Shown here in pieces: positions 57,802 to 64,000 of a DNA stretch of 64,000 nucleotides. The stretch is taken from assembly GCF_008085905.1 (NCBI RefSeq), contig NZ_VSFF01000010.1:1-64000 (forward strand), in the 5' to 3' direction. Source of the DNA: Actinomadura syzygii. GTDB lineage: Bacteria; Actinomycetota; Actinomycetes; Streptosporangiales; Streptosporangiaceae. The notes beneath the pieces are model-generated. The model was not told where the DNA came from. It ran no database searches and saw only the letters and a program-made list of their open reading frames with translations. How positions within the stretch are numbered: position 1 is the stretch's first letter; every line of letters begins with the position of its first letter. The translations under genes were made by a program, and so were the position numbers.

Positions 57802-59247
57802 ATGCCAACGATCAAGGCCGCGGCGACCGACGATTCACCGCCCGCGGGCGGCGGCGGGCCGCTGGACCGGCTGTTCGACCTCACCGGCCGGCGGACGACG
57901 GTCGCGCGCGAACTGCGCGGCGGCGTGACCACGTTCTTCGCGATGGCCTACATCATCCTGCTGAACCCGATCATCCTCGGCGGGGCGAAGGACGTCACCG
58001 GCGCGACGCTGTCGATCCCGCAGCTCACCACGATGACGGCGCTGTCCGCCGCGGTCGCCACGGTGATCATGGGGCTGGTCGGGAACGCTCCGCTCGCGCT
58101 CGCCGCCGGGCTCGGCATCAACGCGGTCGTCGCGTTCCAGGCCGCGCCGGTGATGACCTGGCCGCAGGCGATGGGCCTCGTCGTGATCGAGGGCGCGGTG
58201 ATCGTCGTGCTGGCGCTCACCGGCATCCGCGAGCGGATCATGAACTCGATCCCGCTGGCGCTCAAGCACGCGATCGCGGTCGGCATCGGCGCGTTCATCG
58301 CGCTCGTCGGCTTCGTCGACTCCGGGTTCGTCACGTCCAGCGCGACGAGCCCGCCGCTGACGCTCGGCACCGGCGGGCACCTCGCGACGTGGCCCGCGCT
58401 GGTGTTCGCGCTGACACTGCTGCTGATGATCGTCCTTTATGTGCGGCGGGTCCCGGGCGCGATCCTGATCAGCATCATCGCCGGGACGGTCGGCGCCGTC
58501 CTCATCCAGGAGAACACGTCGATCAAGACGGGCGGCTGGGGCGTCGTCACCCCGAACATGCCGGAGAAGCTGTTCGCCCGGCCCGACTTCGGGCTGTTCG
58601 GCGAGATCGACCTGTTCGGCGGGTTCGGCAGGGCCGGGGTCATCACCGCGCTGGTCGTGCTGTTCACGCTGGTGCTGTCCGGGTTCTTCGACGCGATGGG
58701 CACGATCCTCGGGATCAGCGACGAGGCCGGGCTCGTCGGCCCGCAGGGCGAGGTGCCCCGGCTCGGGCGGATCCTGTCCGTGGACGGCCTGTCCGCCGCC
58801 TTCGGCGGGATCACCAGCTCGTCCGCCAACACGGTGTTCGTCGAGTCGGCGGCGGGCGTCGGGGAGGGCGCCCGGACGGGCCTCGCCAACATCGCCACCG
58901 GCGCGCTGTTCACCGTGACGCTGTTCCTCACCCCGCTCGCCGCGACCGTCCCGGCGCAGGCCGCGGCGCCCGCGCTGGTCGTCGTCGGCGCGCTGATGAT
59001 GACGCAGGTCGCCAAGGTCACCTGGGACGACCTCGAGATCGCGATCCCCGCGTTCCTCACCATCGTGCTGATGCCGTTCGCCTACTCGATCACGATCGGG
59101 ATCGGCGGCGGGATGGTCAGCTACGCGCTGATCAAGGCGGCCAGGGGCCGGTGGCGCGAGGTGTCGGTGTGGCTGTGGCCCGTGGTGCTGCTGTTCCTGA
59201 TCTTCTTCGCGATCGAGCCGATCGAGCAGTGGCTGGACGTGCGGTAG
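57802..59247 (+). CDS. NCS2-family purine permease (AzgA-like)
   Basis: A 481-residue nucleobase transporter with about 12-14 membrane segments. Diagnostic segments are GGVTTFFAMAYIILLNP near the N-terminus, GNAPLALAAGLGINAVVAF, a central FDAMGTILGISDEAGL motif and GITSSSANTVFVESAAGVGEGARTGL. These match the AzgA/PbuG hypoxanthine-guanine-adenine branch. ATG 57802 gives the normal length. It is a single gene, transcribed rightward toward glycerate kinase. Confidence 0.9.
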   Translation: MPTIKAAATDDSPPAGGGGPLDRLFDLTGRRTTVARELRGGVTTFFAMAYIILLNPIILGGAKDVTGATLSIPQLTTMTALSAAVATVIMGLVGNAPLALAAGLGINAVVAFQAAPVMTWPQAMGLVVIEGAVIVVLALTGIRERIMNSIPLALKHAIAVGIGAFIALVGFVDSGFVTSSATSPPLTLGTGGHLATWPALVFALTLLLMIVLYVRRVPGAILISIIAGTVGAVLIQENTSIKTGGWGVVTPNMPEKLFARPDFGLFGEIDLFGGFGRAGVITALVVLFTLVLSGFFDAMGTILGISDEAGLVGPQGEVPRLGRILSVDGLSAAFGGITSSSANTVFVESAAGVGEGARTGLANIATGALFTVTLFLTPLAATVPAQAAAPALVVVGALMMTQVAKVTWDDLEIAIPAFLTIVLMPFAYSITIGIGGGMVSYALIKAARGRWREVSVWLWPVVLLFLIFFAIEPIEQWLDVR

Positions 59248-59395
59248 CCGCCCGGCGCCCCGTTTCCGCCGGTTTCCGGCCCGCCGCCGTGACTCCGCGT
59301 CCGGCTGTCTGCCCATTCCAGCACCTGGCACGCGTTCGCGGGTGTCAAATAGTGCCGTCATGGCGTAAGCAGAAGGTAGGGCCTTACCCCCCGGC

Positions 59396-60577
59396 GTGAA
59401 AGGCGTGGCTGTGGTGTCCGCGGACTCTCCCCCTCACCCGTCTCCGCCGGGTCACGTCCTGCTGGCGCCCGACAGGTTCCCCGGGGCGCTGACCGCGGCG
59501 CAGGCCGCCCGGCACCTCGCGGCCGGGCTGCGCCGCGCCCGGCCCGGCGTCCCGCTGGTGGAGCTGCCCGTCGCCGACGGCGGCGAGGGCACCGTCGAGG
59601 CCGCCGTCGCCGCCGGGTGGCGGCGCGTCGAGATGGAGGTGTGCGGGCCGACCGGGCAGCAGGTGAACGCGCACCTCGCGATGAACGGGCGAAGCGCGGT
59701 GGTCGAGCTCGCGGAGGCGTCCGGGCTGCGGCGGCTGCCGGAGGGCCGGCCGCGCCCGCTCGTCGCGTCCAGCCTCGGCACCGGGCAGATGATCGCGCAG
59801 GCGGTGCGGCTCGGCGCGCGCCGGATCGTCCTCGGCCTCGGCGGCGGGGCGTGCACCGACGGCGGCGCGGGGCTCGTCCAGGGGCTCGGCGGGCGGCTGC
59901 TGGACGCGCTCGGCAAGGACCTCCCGCCCGGCGGTGCCGCGCTGCGCTCGCTGCACGCCCTCGACCTGCGCGGACTGCCCGACATGTCGGGCATCGAGGT
60001 GGTGGTGGCGGGCGACGCCACGGCCCCGCTGCTCGGCCGCGGCGGCGCCGCCGCCGTGGACGGCCCGCGCCGCGGCGCCACCCGCGACGAGGTCCGGCTG
60101 CTGGACGCGGGGCTGCGCCGCTGGGCCGACCTCGCCGAGGCGGCGTCCCGCCGGGCGGCCCGGGACGTCCCCGGCGCCGGGACGGCGGGCGGCGTCGCGT
60201 TCGCGGCGCTCACCTTCCTCGGCGCGACGATCGAGCCGGGCGCCTCGCTGATGCTCGACCTGCTCGGCTTCGCCGACAAGGCGCGCGGCGCGCACCTCGT
60301 CGTCACCGGCGAGGGCTCACTCGACACGCGCTCGCTGCGCGGCACCGCGCCGATCGGGGTGGCCCGCGCCGCCGCCCGCGCGGGCGCGCCCGTCGTCGCG
60401 GTGGCCGGCCGCCGCGGCCTCACCGGCGAGCAGCTCCGCAAGGCGCGGATCCAGGCGGCCTACGCGCTCGCCGACATCGAGCCCGACGCTGAGCGGCGCG
60501 TCCGGCTGGCGGGGCCGCTGCTGGAGCAGCTGACGGTCGCGATCGCGGACGAGTGGCTCCCGCTGCCGCGCACCTGA
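59396..60577 (+). CDS. glxK: glycerate kinase
   Basis: A 393-residue GlxK-type kinase that phosphorylates glycerate in photorespiration-like or glyoxylate salvage routes. Recognisable blocks are LGLGGGACTDGGAGLVQGLGG, GDATAPLLGRGGAAAVDGPRRGA, PGAGTAGGV and the catalytic-region GEGSLDTRSLRGTAP. The N-terminal motif that normally reads DSFKG-SLSA reads DRFPG-ALTA, so the usual Lys is Pro. The GTG at 59396 is used, but GTG codons at 59405 and 59411 are possible. Confidence 0.85.
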   Translation: MKGVAVVSADSPPHPSPPGHVLLAPDRFPGALTAAQAARHLAAGLRRARPGVPLVELPVADGGEGTVEAAVAAGWRRVEMEVCGPTGQQVNAHLAMNGRSAVVELAEASGLRRLPEGRPRPLVASSLGTGQMIAQAVRLGARRIVLGLGGGACTDGGAGLVQGLGGRLLDALGKDLPPGGAALRSLHALDLRGLPDMSGIEVVVAGDATAPLLGRGGAAAVDGPRRGATRDEVRLLDAGLRRWADLAEAASRRAARDVPGAGTAGGVAFAALTFLGATIEPGASLMLDLLGFADKARGAHLVVTGEGSLDTRSLRGTAPIGVARAAARAGAPVVAVAGRRGLTGEQLRKARIQAAYALADIEPDAERRVRLAGPLLEQLTVAIADEWLPLPRT

Positions 60578-60886
60578 ACCGCGCACCCTGAACTTGAACC
60601 GCGCGGCTGAGCTGGGCGCTGGGCCGTACATCTGAGCCGCCGCGCGGTAGGCGCGTCATCGGGTTGTGCATGATCAACGTTGAATTCGCCCGGACGGCCG
60701 TTCACTATTATGACCGATTCACGGGGTTTGACCGGCAATAGCGGGGCGTCAGCGATTCGGCGGGCGGGTTTTCGCCTCGGCCGAGGGTGGCCACCGTCCG
60801 TGATCGGGCGTGTCCGATCCCAGTGGTATCGGCTGGTCGGGCCCCCTACACTTGGAGACCGGGAGTGAGCACTGGAGAGAAGCGGC
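60578..60886. other. intergenic region before orphan gene
   Basis: About 310 bases with lower GC between 60655 and 60760, which is the likely promoter region of the gene at 60887. No RNA, repeat or short gene could be supported. Confidence 0.5.
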
Positions 60887-61387
60887 ATGGGCCTGATTCG
60901 CGATGAGGACTTCCTGCTCCTGTGGCGCGAGCATGGGAAGGCACTGCCCTGGCGGGGGTACGCCCAGCGGCTGAGCGTCCTCGTCGACAATGAGGTGACG
61001 GAAAGCTACGTCCGGGTCTGGGTGCAGCGTAACCGCGAACGCCTCCGCAGCGAGTACGGAATCTCCGTCGGGGCCCGGCACGTGCGCGCCGACCGCGAAT
61101 TCGAGGCATGGCCGAACCTGCCACGCCAGGAGCGCAACCAGAGCCTGTACAGGCTCCTCGAATACCACGCCCGCGCCCGGCAGCTCGGCGTGGAGAATCT
61201 GGCCGTGTCGGTCCGTGATATGTACGTGACCGCCGTGCGCAACATGCGCGCCGGTAATCAAATCATCCGATACGACCCCGACCGGGGGCTCTACCGGTCG
61301 AGCCGGACTCCCGAAGAGGCGCTCGCCGACCCGAAGTATGAACGCATCTCAGAGCCGAAAGAATCCTACGCGGCCCGGCACAACTAG
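60887..61387 (+). CDS. orphan hypothetical protein (166 aa)
   Basis: A 166-residue soluble, charged protein (MGLIRDEDFLLLWREHGKALPWRGYAQRL...), rich in Arg and Tyr with no signal peptide or membrane segment. The first half contains a possible helix-turn-helix (NEVTESYVRVWVQRNRERLRSEYG). The second half has YRLLEYHARARQLGVENLAV. I recognise no family. GGAGAGAAGCGGC precedes the ATG well, and codon use is less GC-rich than in the neighbours, hinting at later acquisition. Confidence 0.65.
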   Translation: MGLIRDEDFLLLWREHGKALPWRGYAQRLSVLVDNEVTESYVRVWVQRNRERLRSEYGISVGARHVRADREFEAWPNLPRQERNQSLYRLLEYHARARQLGVENLAVSVRDMYVTAVRNMRAGNQIIRYDPDRGLYRSSRTPEEALADPKYERISEPKESYAARHN

Positions 61388-61521
61388 GCGCGGCACAACC
61401 GACCCGAAACGCATGCCGGATCCCATGTCGCTCTGTCATAACTGTCGGCACTCTTGTACCTTTGTGTTCGAGGGCCGTACTCGACACAAGGCCCTGCCGC
61501 CGCGGGGTTGGGAGAGGAAGG

Positions 61522-61785
61522 GTGCGCGATATCCGGTCATTGGCCCTCGCCGGTGAGATTGACGCGAATCTGATGTCACCCGAAGGCTGCGCGATCGTCG
61601 TCGTGGAACACGGAACGCTTATCGCCTGTGACCGTCCGGATGACATCTCCGAACGCGATAACGCCTGGTTGGACGAGGTCTTCGAGCGCTACGGCGTCAC
61701 CGATCTCCCGCCGCCCAGCTATATCGTCGAAGGAGAGCTCGCGGGCTGGCGTTACTGGAGCCTGGAGCTGGAGAACGACGGCTGA
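61522..61785 (+). CDS. orphan small acidic protein (87 aa)
   Basis: An 87-residue acidic protein (VRDIRSLALAGEIDANLMSPEGCAIVVVEHGTLIACDRPDD...). It starts at a GTG preceded by GGGAGAGGAAGG; an in-frame ATG at 61462 has no ribosome site. The pattern of strands around CAIVVVEHGTLIACDR and a final GWRYWSLELENDG is unfamiliar. It may be an operon partner of the gene at 60887, which ends 134 bases upstream. No function can be assigned. Confidence 0.6.
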   Translation: MRDIRSLALAGEIDANLMSPEGCAIVVVEHGTLIACDRPDDISERDNAWLDEVFERYGVTDLPPPSYIVEGELAGWRYWSLELENDG

Positions 61786-62163
61786 AGCGCGCCGCGCACC
61801 GTGCCGTCCCGAGCGAAGCGTCGGTTCGCGCCGCTCCCACGGCCGGGCACGACCGCGCGCCTTCTCCGCTAAAGGAAACGTAAAAGCCGCTCCGGCGAGC
61901 GTCCATGGAATGGCCGAAACGTGACACGGCCATAGGGAACGCTCCACCGAAACGGAGTGCCCGTCCGATGACGACGAGCCATCCGGTGAGCCACCGGATG
62001 GCGACGAGCCGGAGACGGGACGGCGGCCGGGCATGGGAAGGGCCGGGGCGGCCCCCGCTCACCCCGGCCCTTCCCATGCCCGGCCCTCCCGGCCGACCCT
62101 CCGACCGGCCCTCTCGGGCCCGCGCGTCCTCCGGCCCTCACTCGGGCCCTCGGGCGTGCGCGC
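61786..62163. other. non-coding, palindrome-rich spacer
   Basis: This spacer holds a 10-bp hairpin (61979-61988 with 61992-62001, loop of 3) and the long 24-bp palindrome listed separately. GGCCCT-type runs follow to about 62150. I see no gene in it on either strand. Confidence 0.6.
62025..62085. terminator. 24-bp perfect palindrome, likely bidirectional terminator
   Basis: Bases 62025-62048 are the perfect reverse complement of 62062-62085, with a 13-base loop. The position between a rightward gene ending at 61785 and a leftward gene ending at 62164 fits a shared transcription terminator. The stem is unusually long for that role. Confidence 0.65.
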
Positions 62164-62460
62164 TCAGGCGCTCACCGCGCCCTCAGGCGCGTGCGCCGGA
62201 CGGGACGGGCGCACGGGGTGGCGCCCCCGCAGCGGTCCCGCCACCGGCTGCTGGAGCAGCCTCATGAGGACGACGCGGAACGGGCTCGGCGCCCCCTCCG
62301 GCCAGACCCCGTGCACCGTCAGCAGGCACGCCCCGCACTGGGAGCACACCCGCAGCGGCGCCAGCAGCGACCGGTCCGACAGTCGGCCCAGCGTGATCTC
62401 CAGCGTGGGCAGCTGCGCGCACCCCGACTGGGGTCCCTGGCAGCGGTCCTGGTCGTGCAT
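62164..62460 (-). CDS. small Cys-containing hypothetical protein (98 aa)
   Basis: A 98-residue protein (MHDQDRCQGPQSGCAQLPTLEITLGRLSDRSLLAPLRVCSQCGACLLTVHGVWPEGAP...). A C-x2-C-x2-C motif (VCSQCGAC) and two more cysteines suggest a small metal site. GAGGAGG stands 6 bases before ATG 62460, a strong ribosome site. It overlaps an antiphase, same-strand frame starting at 62758 (see that entry). Family unknown. Confidence 0.6.
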   Translation of the reverse strand: MHDQDRCQGPQSGCAQLPTLEITLGRLSDRSLLAPLRVCSQCGACLLTVHGVWPEGAPSPFRVVLMRLLQQPVAGPLRGRHPVRPSRPAHAPEGAVSA

Positions 62461-62758
62461 GCCTGCCTCCTCGGTGGCGCCCGCGGCCGCGCCGGCCGGG
62501 GCGGAGCGGCGCGGCGCGGCGGTCCCCCGCGCCTCCCCGGCCCGCCCGGCCGGCCCGTCCGGGCGCCGTGAGCGGGGTCTCGCAGCGCCGCAGCGGGCTC
62601 TCGCACCCGCAGACGCAGGACCGGCGGCGGTCGTGCCCCCAGCGCTCCAGCAGGACCGCGAGGGAGCAGATGAGCAGTGCCGCGAGCAGGGCCGAAAGCG
62701 CCGAATCGGCGCCGCCGTGGATCCGCTCGAAGCCGGAAATGATGGCGTTGCCCTCCAT
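62183..62758 (-). CDS. possible small membrane protein gene, 3' part doubtful
   Basis: The frame starts at ATG 62758 behind GGAGAGGAGCC. The first ~65 residues look genuine: a transmembrane helix (SALSALLAALLICSLAVLLERWG) and a cysteine cluster (CVCGCESPLRRC). From about residue 70 the composition turns into Ala/Gly/Arg/Pro repeats typical of a non-coding phase, and that part overlaps the 98-residue gene almost completely. Either the real protein is short and ended by a missed stop or frameshift near 62500-62560, or this is a true same-strand overlap. Confidence 0.4.
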   Translation of the reverse strand: MEGNAIISGFERIHGGADSALSALLAALLICSLAVLLERWGHDRRRSCVCGCESPLRRCETPLTAPGRAGRAGRGGAGDRRAAPLRPGRRGRGRHRGGRHARPGPLPGTPVGVRAAAHAGDHAGPTVGPVAAGAAAGVLPVRGVPADGARGLAGGGAEPVPRRPHEAAPAAGGGTAAGAPPRAPVPSGARA

Positions 62759-62829
62759 GGCTCCTCTCCTGCCGTGGGAACGTGCGGCGAGATTCCCCGC
62801 CGCGGAACGGGCGAGGAGCCTTAGTGTTG

Positions 62830-62879
62830 CATGGGCTAAAGCGGATTTACATCACGGAAGCATCACACTTTAGCCCATG
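62830..62879. promoter_or_regulatory. long inverted repeat upstream of leftward small genes
   Basis: CATGGGCTAAAG (62830-62841) and CTTTAGCCCATG (62868-62879) are perfect 12-base inverted repeats 26 bases apart, in an AT-richer region about 70 bases upstream of the gene starting at 62758. The spacing suggests two half-sites for a regulator at its promoter, rather than a terminator. Confidence 0.55.
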
Positions 62880-63026
62880 AAACCAGGACATGACGAAACC
62901 CCCTGGACGGTGAATCGATCCAATGCGCACGAGGCATTGAAACGGTTTCGCCCAGGGGACGTCACGCGGTTTGTTCAGAATCCTTTCGCCGATATCGTGC
63001 GGCGGCGCCGACGACCCGTCCGGCGA

Positions 63027-63296
63027 TTAGGAACGCACTTCCCGGCCGTTGGTCCGCGGCCAGCGCGCGGCGGCCCGGCCGGCCCGGTCCTCGCGCCCGT
63101 GCCACCGGACGTAGAAGACCGTCAGCCGCAGCGCGGCGACCGCGCCGCCCGCCGCCACGCAGGCGGCCAGCGCGTGCCAGACCGTCCACCACGGCCCGGG
63201 GCCCGTCCCCTCGCGGACGAGGTCCCCGGCCGCGGCGACGGCCAGCCCGGTGGAACTGAACGCGGCTCCGTAGCCGCCGAGAACGGTGACCTTCAT
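63027..63296 (-). CDS. small membrane protein (89 aa)
   Basis: An 89-residue protein with two hydrophobic segments (about residues 8-25 and 42-66), the second followed by YVRWHGREDRAGRAAARWPR, a basic tail likely on the cytoplasmic side. It starts at ATG 63296 behind GGGGGCAG; longer forms run into low-complexity sequence. I do not recognise a family. Confidence 0.55.
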   Translation of the reverse strand: MKVTVLGGYGAAFSSTGLAVAAAGDLVREGTGPGPWWTVWHALAACVAAGGAVAALRLTVFYVRWHGREDRAGRAAARWPRTNGREVRS

Positions 63297-63320
63297 CGAT
63301 CTGCCCCCCGTGAACGCGGA

Positions 63321-63352
63321 GCACCCCCCGGCCCGGCCTGGCCGGGGGGTGC
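63321..63352. repeat. 13-bp GC palindrome in leader region
   Basis: GCACCCCCCGGCC (63321-63333) pairs perfectly with GGCCGGGGGGTGC (63340-63352) around a 6-base loop. It lies just upstream of the leftward 89-residue gene, so it would sit in its leader or end an upstream transcript. Confidence 0.55.
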
Positions 63353-63495
63353 GTATCCGCGGGCCGTCCGCCCCCCTCCGGCGTGCGGCAGCAGCCGCCG
63401 GAGCCCCCCGGGAGCGGACCTCGGGCCCGCTGTCGCGCCGGCGGCCCCGCCGGCGCGCGACTCCGGGACGGGGCATGAACCGTCCCGGTTGATGG

Positions 63496-63582
63496 CTACT
63501 CCTGCGCGGCCGAACCGGCCTGCCCCGTTCCCCCCGAAATGGAGCAGGCCGGTCCCATCACCACGGTGTGACCATCAGTCAC
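63496..63582 (-). CDS. candidate 28-residue peptide
   Basis: A tiny leftward frame from GTG 63582 (VTDGHTVVMGPACSISGG...AAQE) with GGAGACGG about 6 bases upstream of the GTG. It contains one Cys and a Gly/Ser/Ala-rich end. It may instead begin at the internal ATG. The evidence is only the ribosome site and a clean stop, so this is tentative. Confidence 0.25.
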   Translation of the reverse strand: MTDGHTVVMGPACSISGGTGQAGSAAQE

Positions 63583-63583
63583 A
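63567..63583. promoter_or_regulatory. TGTGAC palindrome, CRP-like
   Basis: TGTGAC-catca-GTCACA is a perfect 6-base inverted repeat resembling CRP-family sites, though the spacer between TGTGA and TCACA is 7 rather than 6. It overlaps the start of the candidate peptide. Confidence 0.4.
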
Positions 63584-64000
63584 TCCGGCCGTCTCCGGTC
63601 CGGACGTGAACGACTATAGCCCACGTAACACGAGCCCGCAAACACACTTTGAGAAAGGCGCGTCCATCGCGTCCCGGAAGAGCTCCCGCGCCACCGGCGC
63701 GCACCCTCGGAGCGCATTACGACCAGACCACACAAAGCATGACAGACACCCCCGAAACCCCGACACCGCGCGAAAGTCGAGACATCGCCCCGCCGCTCCG
63801 CGCGTCGTCGGAGCGCCGCCGCCGCACTAAGGGCGGCAGCAGGGAGGACACCCCACCGCCCCCCGGAACGGCCATCCGTTACACCGACATTGGTCATGCC
63901 CGAAACCGGCCATTACGTCTAATTACAGGAAGCACCGAAGAGCCCCCGCGAAGAAACCCGCCACCGGCCTTGCCGTCGACTTGCAAAGCCGACTTAGCCC
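63584..64000. other. right-end intergenic sequence
   Basis: About 415 bases with lower GC near 63590-63660 and after 63880. A TATAGT hexamer on the minus strand (around 63615) could be a -10 element for the leftward small genes. No gene can be supported; frames here are short or low-complexity. Confidence 0.4.

Noticed and set aside
62877..63830. rightward open frame starting inside the inverted repeat
   Set aside because: No ribosome site, its start lies in an operator-like palindrome, and the later part is low-complexity and antisense to a better gene.
63496..63897. full 133-residue leftward frame at the right end
   Set aside because: Composition of the first 100 residues looks non-coding and no ribosome site is seen at 63897; only the last 28 residues were kept as a weak candidate.

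Overview
The window is a 64 kb chromosomal piece of a very GC-rich actinomycete. Codon use is strongly GC at third positions, GTG starts are common, and stop/start overlaps of the ATGA and GTGA type are frequent. The gene content (mycolate-free, Streptomyces/Actinomadura-like conserved order sucB-lipB-lipA-glnA...glnE-glnA2...nadE-panB-map, coenzyme F420 reductase, SpoIIE-type phosphatase, DUF5685, DUF6461, DUF5937 regulator) suggests a member of the Streptosporangiales, probably close to Actinomadura. That genus guess is inference. No phage, IS element, CRISPR array, rRNA or ordinary tRNA gene was seen.

Layout. 1-8.1 kb is core metabolism: the 3' part of sucB, a sugar-nucleotide epimerase, peptidase E, lipB, lipA, a DUF4191 membrane protein, an RDD protein and glnA1 behind a textbook four-half-site GlnR box. 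8.1-11.3 kb is the most remarkable part: a secreted DUF4360 protein, then a tight array of four Y-RNA-like structures, then a Ro60/TROVE-vWA protein. Three of the four RNAs carry a tRNA-like module in circularly permuted order. 11.4-16.5 kb holds accessory genes (DUF6461, a three-gene XRE regulator cluster, an SNF2 helicase). 16.5-21.8 kb has OsmC, a NagZ-like GH3 enzyme under a DasR-type operator, a secreted tripeptidyl-aminopeptidase-like hydrolase and a PAP2 protein.

21.8-29 kb, all leftward, is a nitrogen block: an amino-acid ABC transporter (binding protein, permease, ATPase), glnA2 and glnE. glnE adenylylates the type I enzyme encoded by glnA1. 29-34.2 kb has a terpene synthase, an ArsR/DUF5937 repressor divergent from an MFS exporter over a perfect palindromic operator, and nadE. 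34.4-44.1 kb has a PAS-GAF-PP2C-HATPase signalling protein, panB, an F420 reductase, map, a competence-type HhH membrane protein, a stand-alone LigD phosphoesterase fused to a ligase domain lacking its catalytic lysine, an SDR/HxlR pair and a YdjM-like hydrolase. 44.1-54.8 kb has two two-component systems, a GT-C membrane protein, a baeRF3 protein and the copper genes copC and ctaG/copD. 54.9-64 kb has a DUF5685 protein with an extraordinary cysteine tail, an XRE-TPR regulator, a purine permease, glycerate kinase and several small orphan genes surrounded by long palindromes.

The strongest candidate for something under-described is the Ro60 locus at 9.16-11.3 kb. RNA 2 can be folded into a complete elongator-tRNA-Met-like cloverleaf with an intact CAU anticodon arm and an acceptor stem sealed by UUCG. 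RNA 4 is a tRNA-Trp-like cloverleaf opened inside the anticodon loop. RNA 3 lacks the anticodon arm and RNA 1 lacks the tRNA module altogether. All folds were derived by hand pairing from the sequence.
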